Origin: Halorubrum ezzemoulense DSM 17463
GTDB lineage: Archaea > Halobacteriota > Halobacteria > Halobacteriales > Haloferacaceae
Length of the DNA: 40,531 nt
Assembly (NCBI RefSeq): GCF_002114285.1
Contig: NZ_NEDJ01000027.1
Coordinates: 1-40,531 of the forward strand
Direction of reading: 5' to 3'
Part shown: piece after piece, positions 1 to 6,964 of the stretch
How positions within the stretch are numbered: position 1 is the first letter of the stretch
Layout: each line of letters opens with the position of its first letter
Translations under genes and position numbers: made by a program
Notes under the pieces: model-generated
What the model was told of the DNA's origin: nothing
The model's database searches: none
Seen by the model: only the letters and a program-made list of their open reading frames with translations

Positions 1-1085
1 GGGGCGGCGGCAACAGAACCGACGACGGCGGATCGGAGAGCGGCGACGGCGGCGACGAGACGCCGACCCTGACGGTCGCCACGTACACGAACTTCATCGA
101 CGCGCCGTCGGTGAGCCCCGGCGAGTGGCTCAAAGAGGAGTTCGAGAGCCGGTACGACGCCACGCTGGAGTGGGCGACGCCCGACAACGAGGTGAACTAC
201 TACGTCGAGCGCGCCGCCTCTGGCGCGGGCATCGACGCCGACCTCTACGTCGGGCTCACGACGGAGGACCTCGTCCGCGTCGACGGGGCGCTCGACGAGG
301 ACCTCTTCGCCGAGGCGGGCGACGTCGACGGGCGCGACGCGGTCAAGGAGGGACTCCGGTTCGACCCGTTCGAGCGGGCGGTCCCGTTCGACACCGGCTA
401 CGTCAGCCTCGTGTACGACAGCACGACCACAGAGGCGCCGGAGACGTTCGACGGACTGCTCGACGACGAGCACGCGGGCGCGCTCATCGCGCAGAACCCC
501 GGCGGCTCCGCGACCGGGCGGGCGTTCCTCCTCCACACGATCAGCCGCTTCGGCGACGGCGGGGTCGCGAGCGACGGCGACGGCGAGGCCGTCGCGGGCG
601 GGGACGGCGACCCCGACTACGACTACCTCGACTACTGGGCGGAACTCCAAGCGAACGACGTGCGCGTGCTGGGGAGTTGGGACGACGCGTACGCGGCGTG
701 GAGCGAGGGGGAGGCGCCGATCGTCGTCTCCTACTCCACCGATCAGGTGTTCGCGGACATGGAGGGCGCGGACCTCCAGAAGCACCAGATCCGCTTTTTG
801 AACGACCAGGCGTACGCGAACCCGGAGGGGATGGCCCTCTTCGCCGACGCAGACGAGCCCGACCTCGCCCGCGAGTTCATGTCGTTCATGCTGGAGCCGG
901 ACGTTCAGGGGGAAATCGCTCAGCGCAACGTCGCGTTCCCGTCGACCGACGGCGCGGAGCTGCCGAGCGACTACGCCGAGCTGGCGAAGGAGCCGGCCGA
1001 CCCGGTGACGTTCACCTACGACGAGCTCCAGGGCTCGGTCGACGCGTGGGTCGAGGCCTGGGAGCGGCAGTACGCCGGGAACTGA
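1..1085 (+). CDS. ABC transporter solute-binding protein, thiamine/iron type (5' truncated)
   Basis: The reading frame is open from base 3 to the stop at 1083-1085, so the start lies left of the window; about 360 residues are visible. They begin with a Gly/Asp/Ser-rich linker typical of haloarchaeal lipoproteins after the lipobox, which is itself missing. The mature domain opens with LTVATYTNF and continues with EWLKEEFESRYDATLEW, the pattern of family 1 solute-binding proteins for thiamine or ferric iron. SYSTDQVF in the second half resembles the ligand cleft of the thiamine-binding TbpA group. It should sit outside the membrane and deliver ligand to the permease that follows 27 bp later. 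The GTG at 111 is internal, not the start. The ABC class is clear; the ligand is an inference. Confidence 0.85.
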   Translation, partial: GGGNRTDDGGSESGDGGDETPTLTVATYTNFIDAPSVSPGEWLKEEFESRYDATLEWATPDNEVNYYVERAASGAGIDADLYVGLTTEDLVRVDGALDEDLFAEAGDVDGRDAVKEGLRFDPFERAVPFDTGYVSLVYDSTTTEAPETFDGLLDDEHAGALIAQNPGGSATGRAFLLHTISRFGDGGVASDGDGEAVAGGDGDPDYDYLDYWAELQANDVRVLGSWDDAYAAWSEGEAPIVVSYSTDQVFADMEGADLQKHQIRFLNDQAYANPEGMALFADADEPDLAREFMSFMLEPDVQGEIAQRNVAFPSTDGAELPSDYAELAKEPADPVTFTYDELQGSVDAWVEAWERQYAGN

Positions 1086-1112
1086 TCGCGTGTCCGACGA
1101 GGGACCGAGCGC

Positions 1113-2909
1113 GTGACCGACCACGACGGGCGACTGTCTCGGCTCGGGGAGTGGGCCGAGGCGCGCGCGCTGACGGCGCTCGCGGTCCTCACCAGCGCCG
1201 CGCTCGTCGTCGCCTTCTACTACCCGACGGCGACCGTCCTGATTGAGGCGGTCGTCGTCGACGGCGCCGTCACCCTCGGCGCCTTCGCCGAGGTGCTCAC
1301 CGACCCGTTCTACTTCGGCGAACTCGCCCGGCTGCTGTCGGGCGAGTCCCCGGTCGCGGTCGCGCGGGCGCTCCTCTCGCCGGACCGCCGACTCGGGATC
1401 GTCGGCTTCACCGCGTACCAAGCGGTCCTCTCGACCGTCGCGAGCGTCGCCCTGGGCCTCCCGGCCGCCTACCTGCTCGCGCGCTTCGAGTTCCCCGGGC
1501 GGCGAACCCTGCGCTCGCTCACCATCGTCCCGTTCGTCCTCCCGTCGATCATGGTGGCGGTCGGGTTCGTCGCCACGTTCGGCGAGAACGGCACGTTGAA
1601 CACCGCCCTGACGACGCTCGGACTCCCGCGGGTCGAACTCATGTTCACCCTCGAAGCGGTGGTGATCGCCCACGCGTTCTACAACGCGCCGCTGGTGGCG
1701 CGCGTGACGACCGCGGCGTGGGAGTCGGTGGACGCGAGCGCGGTCGAGACCGCCCGCAGCCTCGGCGCTGGGCCGGTCCGGGCGTTCGTCGACGTGGTCG
1801 CGCCGCAGGTGTACCCCGCCGTCCTCACGGGCGCGGCGCTGACGTTCGTGTTCACCTTCGGAACCTTCCCCATCGTCCTGGCGCTCGGGGGGTTCGAGCT
1901 CGTGACCGTCGAGGTGCTCGTCTACCGGTTGGTGCGGGACCTGAGCTACGCCGAGGCCGCCGTGCTTGCGATCATCGAACTCGCGGTCTCGCTCGGCGTC
2001 CTGCTCGCGTACCTCCGGTACGAGGCCCGGCAGTCGACCGGCGCGCGCGGCGCTCGGCCGCTCCCCCGGCGCCCGCTCTCCCCGCCCGCCGCGACGCTCC
2101 GCGAGCTGTTGCCGCGGGCCGGGCTGGCCGCCTACGGGGTCGTCGCCGGGGTCGTCTTCCTCGCGCCCATCGCGTCGATGGTCCTCGCGTCGGTGACCGG
2201 CGGCGACGGCGCGATCACGCTCGACCACTACCGATTTCTGGTCGAGCGCCAGCAGACGGGGGCGGCGTTTCAGGTGCGGCCGTGGCCCGCGATCCGGAAC
2301 TCGCTCGCGTTCGCGACGGGCGCGACGCTGCTCGCGCTCCCGATGGGCGTCGTCGTCGCGGTGTTGACCACGCGGCGGTACCGCGGGCGGACGCTGGTCG
2401 ACGCGGCCGCGATGGCGCCGCTGGCGGTGTCGGGGATCATCGTCGGGCTCGGTCTCCTGCGGGGGCTCGTCTTCGGCGTCGAGATCGGGGGGTGGCGGAT
2501 CGCCGCGAGCGGCGCGGCCGCGATCGTCGTCGCGCACGCGGTCTCGGGCTACCCGTTCGTCGTGCGCACCGTCTCGCCCGGGCTCGCCGGGCTGGACCGC
2601 TCGCTCGTCGAGTCCGCGCGGGCGCTCGGCGCCTCGCGGGCGCGGGTGATCCGGGACGTGGAGATCCCCCTCGTCTGGCCCGCGGTCGTCGCGGGCGCGG
2701 CGTTCGCGTTCGCCGTCTCGATCGGCGAGTTCACCTCGACCGTCGTGCTGGCGACCGGCGCCGACGCGTACACGATGCCCGTCGCGATCGAACGGTTCAT
2801 CGGGCGGCGGCTCGGACCGGCGACCGCCATGGGCGTCGTCCTGCTCGTCGTCACCGGGGTCAGCTTCGTCGTCATCGAGCGGCTCGGGGGTGACCACCGT
2901 GGGCTCTGA
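1113..2909 (+). CDS. ABC transporter permease, fused two-domain (ThiP/FbpB type)
   Basis: This 598-residue membrane protein carries two binding-protein-dependent permease domains in one chain, as in ThiP and FbpB, so one copy can form the whole channel. About twelve hydrophobic segments are visible. Each half has an EAA loop, the contact site for the ATPase: ETARSLGAGPVRAF near residue 211 and ESARALGASRARVI near residue 500. The start is GTG at 1113, 27 bp after the binding-protein stop. The end overlaps the ATPase gene by 20 bp, so the three genes form one operon with translational coupling. The substrate cannot be read from the permease; thiamine, iron or a related small solute are all possible. 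Confidence 0.9.
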   Translation: MTDHDGRLSRLGEWAEARALTALAVLTSAALVVAFYYPTATVLIEAVVVDGAVTLGAFAEVLTDPFYFGELARLLSGESPVAVARALLSPDRRLGIVGFTAYQAVLSTVASVALGLPAAYLLARFEFPGRRTLRSLTIVPFVLPSIMVAVGFVATFGENGTLNTALTTLGLPRVELMFTLEAVVIAHAFYNAPLVARVTTAAWESVDASAVETARSLGAGPVRAFVDVVAPQVYPAVLTGAALTFVFTFGTFPIVLALGGFELVTVEVLVYRLVRDLSYAEAAVLAIIELAVSLGVLLAYLRYEARQSTGARGARPLPRRPLSPPAATLRELLPRAGLAAYGVVAGVVFLAPIASMVLASVTGGDGAITLDHYRFLVERQQTGAAFQVRPWPAIRNSLAFATGATLLALPMGVVVAVLTTRRYRGRTLVDAAAMAPLAVSGIIVGLGLLRGLVFGVEIGGWRIAASGAAAIVVAHAVSGYPFVVRTVSPGLAGLDRSLVESARALGASRARVIRDVEIPLVWPAVVAGAAFAFAVSIGEFTSTVVLATGADAYTMPVAIERFIGRRLGPATAMGVVLLVVTGVSFVVIERLGGDHRGL

Positions 2910-4068
2910 ACCGAAGTCGGAGTCTGCGCCCGACCCACCGGTCGCGGTCGAACTCGACGGGGTGACGAAGCGCTACGGCGAGACGGCCGCGGTCGACGAC
3001 GTGCGCCTCCGGGTGCGGGAGGGCGAGTTCTTCACGCTCGTCGGTCCCTCCGGCTGCGGGCAGACGACGACGCTCCGCCTGATCGCCGGGTTCGAGGAGC
3101 CGACGAGCGGGACGGTCCGGTTCGGCGACGAGTCGGTCGCCGGCGTGCCCCCGGAGGACCGCGACGTGGGCGTCGTCTTCCAGAGCTACGCGCTGTTCCC
3201 GCACATGACCGTCGGAGAGAACGTCGCGTACGGGCTCAACTTCGCCGACCCGCCCGACGGCGTCACGCGCGACGAGCGCGTCGCGGAACTCCTCGAACTG
3301 GTCGACCTGCCGGACGCCGCCGACCGCGACCCGGAGAGCCTCTCGGGCGGGCAACAGCAGCGGATCGCGATGGCGCGGGCGCTCGCGCCCGGCCCCGACG
3401 TGCTCCTCCTCGACGAGCCGATGAGCGCGCTCGACGCGCGGCTCCGCGAACGGCTCCGCGCGCAGGTGAAGCGGATCCAGTCCGAACTGTCGATTACCAC
3501 GATATACGTCACGCACGACCAGGAGGAGGCGCTGGCCGTCTCCGACCGCGTCGCGGTGATGAACGACGGGACGCCGGAGCAGGTGGCACCCCCGCGGACG
3601 GTGTACCGCGAGCCCGCGACGCGGTTCGTCGCGGAGTTCGTCGGCGACAATAACGTGTTCGCGGGCCGCGTCGTGGAGTCGCTCGGCGAAGGCGAACTCG
3701 CGGTCGACGTCGACGACGGCGACGAGACCCTCCGCGTCGCACCCGGGGGCGGCGGCGATGCGGGGGAGGGCGCGCCCGCGACGAACTCGCCCGAAGTCGG
3801 CGACCGGATCGCGTTCTGCGTCCGTCCGGAACACCTGCGCGTCGCGAGCGCGGGCGGAGCAGGGGGCGGCGAGACCGCCGCTCCGGTCGGCGAAAACACG
3901 CTGCGCGCGACGGTCGCCAGCGCGGAGTTCCTCGGCGAGACGACGCGCGTCACGCTCGACTGGGGCGACCGCGAACTGCTCGTCCGGACCGTCGACCCCC
4001 TCGACGGCGCGGTCGCGGTCGGGTTCGACCCGAGCGACGGACACGTTATCGACGCGGAGCAGCGCTGA
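2890..4068 (+). CDS. ABC transporter ATP-binding protein with Walker A Lys replaced by Gln
   Basis: This 392-residue ATPase of the PotA/FbpC/CysA (MalK-like) group should energise the upstream permease. Visible are the Q-loop (VFQSYALFPH), signature LSGGQQQR, Walker B VLLLDEP, D-loop SALD and H-loop THDQEE, followed by a C-terminal TOBE-like domain with a Gly/Ala-rich insertion near residues 282-300. The Walker A loop reads GPSGCGQTTT: residue 58 is Gln (CAG at 3061-3063) where the family has a Lys that binds the ATP phosphates. One base change from AAG explains it. All other ATPase motifs are intact, so this is either a base error, a recent inactivating mutation, or an unusual ATPase. GTG at 2890 is used as start; GTG at 2899 is an alternative. 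Confidence 0.9.
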   Translation: MTTVGSEPKSESAPDPPVAVELDGVTKRYGETAAVDDVRLRVREGEFFTLVGPSGCGQTTTLRLIAGFEEPTSGTVRFGDESVAGVPPEDRDVGVVFQSYALFPHMTVGENVAYGLNFADPPDGVTRDERVAELLELVDLPDAADRDPESLSGGQQQRIAMARALAPGPDVLLLDEPMSALDARLRERLRAQVKRIQSELSITTIYVTHDQEEALAVSDRVAVMNDGTPEQVAPPRTVYREPATRFVAEFVGDNNVFAGRVVESLGEGELAVDVDDGDETLRVAPGGGGDAGEGAPATNSPEVGDRIAFCVRPEHLRVASAGGAGGGETAAPVGENTLRATVASAEFLGETTRVTLDWGDRELLVRTVDPLDGAVAVGFDPSDGHVIDAEQR

Positions 4069-4077
4069 ATCCCTCAC

Positions 4078-4415
4078 GGTGGCGCGTGCCTGCGAGCGGC
4101 CGCCCTCGGCGGCCGCGACGGAGCGCGCGAGGTCGCCGGCGCTACGCGCCGGCTGCCAGAGAATCTTCGATTCTCGCTGGACGCGGTGAGCGCTCGGAGA
4201 GCGCGAACCGCGAGGCTGGGGAGGCGTGAGGCGCCGTGCGGTTGCGGTCGGGCGGGACTCAAAGGGGCAGCCGGCGGGGCGGGCGCAGGCGACGTAAGCA
4301 CCGAACGAGGGAGCGACAGCGACCGAGTGAGGCGCGCAGCGAGCGTGCGCCCGCCTCGCCGGCTGGGGCTTTGGGAGTGTTCGCCGCCGGTCTGCTGATA
4401 GTCGCTTATAAATGA
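4078..4415 (+). repeat. Hairpin-rich intergenic repeat, copy 1 (full length)
   Basis: This gene-free stretch holds four consecutive stem-loops: 4096-4116 (9-bp stem, loop CTC), 4135-4153 (8 bp, loop TAC), 4159-4175 (7 bp, loop TTC), and 4182-4212 (6-bp outer and 6-bp inner stems separated by a GA/GA internal loop, end loop GGA). After them comes GAGGCTGGGGAGGCGTGAGG (4212-4231), identical to the minus strand of 24113-24132. A second GGCTGGGG lies at 4361-4368. The first 16 bases of the core (4081-4096) match 20064-20079 exactly. The right end runs into CTTATAAAT at 4405-4413, a TATA-like sequence. I recall this family as common in Halorubrum chromosomes but could not check. No protein is supported here. 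Confidence 0.8.
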
Positions 4416-4430
4416 GTGGCTGCTGATTGA

Positions 4431-4444
4431 GCGGTGTTCACCGC
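4431..4444. promoter_or_regulatory. Perfect inverted repeat, possible operator
   Basis: GCGGTG TT CACCGC is a perfect 6-bp inverted repeat with a 2-bp centre. It lies just after repeat copy 1, about 35 bp upstream of the TATA box of the small Cys protein gene. The position and two-fold symmetry suit a dimeric repressor or activator, but no regulator is identified. Confidence 0.3.
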
Positions 4445-4477
4445 AGAGCTGTCAATCGCGTCTCTCCAAACAGCGGC

Positions 4478-4489
4478 GATATATAATTA
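4478..4489 (+). promoter_or_regulatory. TATA-box promoter of the small Cys-motif gene
   Basis: GATATATAATTA is an AT-rich box in G+C-rich surroundings. An archaeal start about 26 bp downstream would fall near 4510 and give a leader of roughly 25 bases before ATG 4534. No transcript data are available. Confidence 0.5.
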
Positions 4490-4533
4490 CCGAGGCGACA
4501 CGCCTTACCCCGCGGACCCCGTGAGAGACGCGT

Positions 4534-4791
4534 ATGGCCTCCGAGGCGTGCGACGTGTGCGAGCGGTCCGTGCGGATCGCCGGCGGGATCGGCGACCTGT
4601 GGAACTTCGCGTTCGAGTCGACGCAGGGGCTGACGCTCGAACTCACCGACGGCTCGGAGTTCTTCCTCTGTTTCGACTGTATGGAGCGGCTCCCCGACGA
4701 CCACGAGCCGACCGCCGAGGACGTCGCCGCCCTCCGGGAGCGCACCGACCCGGTCGAGGACGACGACAACCACTTCTGGCATTGGGGGTAA
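4534..4791 (+). CDS. Small protein with two CxxC motifs (putative zinc finger)
   Basis: This 85-residue acidic protein has CDVC near the N-terminus (residues 6-9) and CFDC near residues 47-50, a spacing that could bind one zinc ion in a treble-clef or ribbon fold. Between them lies a mixed strand/helix stretch (GGIGDLWNF, LTLELTDGSEFFLC). The tail is Asp/Glu-rich and ends in HFWHWG. It resembles conserved haloarchaeal small proteins of unknown function. It has its own TATA box at 4478-4489 and is convergent with the Lrp-RCK regulator gene. No function is assigned. Confidence 0.75.
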   Translation: MASEACDVCERSVRIAGGIGDLWNFAFESTQGLTLELTDGSEFFLCFDCMERLPDDHEPTAEDVAALRERTDPVEDDDNHFWHWG

Positions 4792-4830
4792 CGCCGCTCC
4801 CGGACGACTGACGACGGACCGGCGCCGCGT

Positions 4831-5580
4831 TCACTCCCGCTGCGAGCCGAACGCCTCCAGCGACCCCGTCTCGAAGGGGGCGGGCGAGAGCAGCGAGACG
4901 ACGTCGCCGGCCTGGAACCTCGTTTCGCCCTTCGGCGTGAGCACCTCGCCGTCTCGCTCGACGCCGACGACGTGAGAGTCGCCCGATATCAGTTCGTCCG
5001 CGACCGCCTCCTCGATGGTCTTCCCCGCGATCTCGGCGCCCTCCGAGACGGTGAACTCGGCGACCTCGGCGTCGCCCGCGAGGCTCATGAAGTCGGTGAG
5101 CGACGGCCCCCTCGGGACGGTCTCGGGACCGAACGGGTCGTACGGCCTGTGGTACTCGCCTTGCATCACGCTCTCGTCTTCGATCCGCAGTCCGAGGTCG
5201 GAGAGTTCCCCCGCGATGTGGTTGATGTCGTCGGTGTCCCCGCCGACCGCGGTGACGAGGAGGTTCGCCGACCCCGACATCAGCTCTTGGACGCCGACGA
5301 CCCCGGAGACGTCCAACGCCGACTGCGCGAGCGGCGTTCGCTCCGGGATCGGCGCCGTACACCTGAACAGGTACGTGATGTAGCCGCCGATCGCTTTGTA
5401 ATCGACGTCCGCGGGGTAGCCGCGGAGGATGCCGCGCTCTTCGAGCTGGTCGATCCGGTTTCGGATCGTCGCCGGCGTCACTCCCATTTCCTCGGCGACG
5501 TCGGACGTGGCGGTGTTGCGCGCGTCCGCGGCGAAGTGGTAGAGGATGCGCTTGTCGATCTCGTCGATGCGATGTCCCAT
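4831..5580 (-). CDS. Lrp/AsnC-type transcription regulator with C-terminal RCK (TrkA_C) domain
   Basis: This 249-residue regulator begins MGHRIDEIDKRIL, an AsnC-type winged helix; the recognition region is SDVAEEMGVTPATIRNRIDQ. A central Lrp/AsnC-like ligand domain follows. From about residue 165 there is a TrkA_C (RCK_C) domain with EGAEIAGKTIEEAV and LTPKGETRFQAGD. This is the Trh architecture known from haloarchaea. TrkA encoded at 6211-6918 has a similar RCK_C (APIAGKTLVEA, ITPRGQTRIETGD), and the genes diverge from the same locus, so control of potassium uptake is a reasonable inference. ATG 5580 is chosen because upstream in-frame codons give an unrelated, non-acidic extension and the HTH normally lies at the extreme N-terminus. 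Confidence 0.85.
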   Translation of the reverse strand: MGHRIDEIDKRILYHFAADARNTATSDVAEEMGVTPATIRNRIDQLEERGILRGYPADVDYKAIGGYITYLFRCTAPIPERTPLAQSALDVSGVVGVQELMSGSANLLVTAVGGDTDDINHIAGELSDLGLRIEDESVMQGEYHRPYDPFGPETVPRGPSLTDFMSLAGDAEVAEFTVSEGAEIAGKTIEEAVADELISGDSHVVGVERDGEVLTPKGETRFQAGDVVSLLSPAPFETGSLEAFGSQRE

Positions 5581-5826
5581 GTTCGAATGACGGCCAGCGC
5601 GTACAAATGATTTCTCGTACCCGCGTCGGGAGGCCGGAACGGTTGGCTCAGAAGGACCGAGACAGGACAGTAACCCGGTTTGGAAAAAATAGAAAGCCAA
5701 TATTTATGACTCAGCGAAAATTTTGAGGGTTATAGATCCCGCATCGAAAGCGTCGCTGGCGTGGGCAGCGGTCGGACACCCGGCCCACATCGCCCGGGAT
5801 CGACGCGGTCGCAACACGTACAAACC
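5581..5826. promoter_or_regulatory. Divergent promoter region between the Lrp-RCK regulator and the potassium-uptake genes
   Basis: The 246-bp gap contains an AT-rich island (about 5680-5736) unlike its surroundings. On the plus strand TATTTATGA (5701-5709) and GGTTATAGA (5729-5737) are candidate TATA boxes; on the minus strand the TTTCTATTTTTTCC region near 5681-5694 is another. An imperfect inverted repeat, TGACTCA ... TGAGGGTTA, spans the centre near 5707-5733. Autoregulation by the divergent regulator would fit this layout but is not shown by sequence alone. Confidence 0.4.
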
Positions 5827-6180
5827 ATGACAGAACCTCACACAGATCCGCCGGGAAGCGTCTCTGACGACGTGGTCGACGCGCTCGAAGGGTACGACGA
5901 CACGCAACTCAGGGAGGTCATTCACTACGCGCAGCGACTCCTTCGAGAGCATCCGACGCTGACGGACGCGATCGAGTCGAGACCCGGAGAAGAGCTCGTC
6001 CGCACGGAGGACCACGGCGCATACACGCTCGCGGTCGTGGAGCGGCCGGACGAGACGGGGAGTGCGCGCGGCCCCTTCGCGTACAGGGTCGCTTGGGATC
6101 CCGCGAGGGAGGAAGGAGACGGGCAGTATCGGTGGCACTACCTCGGACGCCTCCACGGCGACGCCGAGGAGAGCGCCTAG
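5827..6180 (+). CDS. Conserved haloarchaeal-type protein of unknown function
   Basis: This 117-residue acidic soluble protein lies 30 bp upstream of trkA and is probably co-transcribed with it. The N-terminal half is helical (DDVVDALEGYDDTQLREVIHYAQRLL), the second half looks like beta strands (GAYTLAVVER, FAYRVAWDP, YRWHYLGRLHG). There are no Cys, no membrane segment and no recognisable catalytic motif. ATG 5827 is preferred over GTG 5761 because the extension is Pro/Arg/Gly-rich and out of character. Its place in the Trk locus suggests an accessory role, but no function is known to me. Confidence 0.7.
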   Translation: MTEPHTDPPGSVSDDVVDALEGYDDTQLREVIHYAQRLLREHPTLTDAIESRPGEELVRTEDHGAYTLAVVERPDETGSARGPFAYRVAWDPAREEGDGQYRWHYLGRLHGDAEESA

Positions 6181-6210
6181 GACGACGGCTGACGGGAACA
6201 CACAACAGAC

Positions 6211-6918
6211 ATGTACATCATCATCGTCGGAGCCGGCGACATCGGAACGCCGCTCATCGGAATCGCAACGGGCGCCGGATACGAGGTCGTCGTCATCGAG
6301 AACGATCCGGAGAAGGCGGACGAGATCGCGAGCAAGTACGACTGTATGGTACTCAACGCCGACGCGACGGTCAAGGAGACCCTCGTCGACGCCGGCAGCG
6401 ACCGCGCGGACGCGATCATCACGACGACGGACCAAGACGCGACCAACGTGATGGTCTCGCTGCTCGCGCAGGAGCTCGGCATCCCCGACGTCGTCTCCGT
6501 CGTCCACAGCCCCGAACACATGAACTTGTTCCGCCAGATCGGCGTGAACACCATGCAGAACCCGCAGCGACTCATCGCCGAGTCGCTGTTCCGGTCGGTC
6601 GACCGGCCGTCCATCGTCGACTACATGCGGGTCGGCGAGGTCGCCGAGGTGTTCGAGATCACGGTCGCAGAGGAGGCACCGATCGCCGGGAAAACCCTCG
6701 TCGAGGCCGACGACGAGGGGCTCGTCGGCGACGAGACGCTCATCGTCGCGATCGAGCGGGAGGACGCGGACGCGCCGATCACGCCCCGCGGACAGACCCG
6801 CATCGAGACGGGCGACCTGCTGACCGTCTACTCCGGTACCGGTGCGACGCCAGACGTGACGGACATCTTCGGTCACTACGAGGACCAAGAGAACGGGTCG
6901 AACGGGGTGAGCCTGTGA
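6211..6918 (+). CDS. trkA: Trk potassium uptake regulatory subunit TrkA
   Basis: The 235-residue protein has an RCK_N Rossmann domain (MYIIIVGAGDIG, glycine motif at residues 7-12, followed by VVVIENDPEKA with the acidic residue that binds ribose) and an RCK_C domain from about residue 145 (EEAPIAGKTLVEA to RIETGDLLTVYSG). TrkA-type proteins form rings on the cytoplasmic face of TrkH and gate it with NAD(H) or ATP/ADP. The gene lies 46 bp before trkH, on the same strand. The length is close to other haloarchaeal single-RCK TrkA proteins, about half of the double-RCK E. coli protein. Confidence 0.92.
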   Translation: MYIIIVGAGDIGTPLIGIATGAGYEVVVIENDPEKADEIASKYDCMVLNADATVKETLVDAGSDRADAIITTTDQDATNVMVSLLAQELGIPDVVSVVHSPEHMNLFRQIGVNTMQNPQRLIAESLFRSVDRPSIVDYMRVGEVAEVFEITVAEEAPIAGKTLVEADDEGLVGDETLIVAIEREDADAPITPRGQTRIETGDLLTVYSGTGATPDVTDIFGHYEDQENGSNGVSL

Positions 6919-6964
6919 CCGGTCGACCGTTGTCGCGGGGGAGTCCCCCCGGGCCGAGGGAGTC

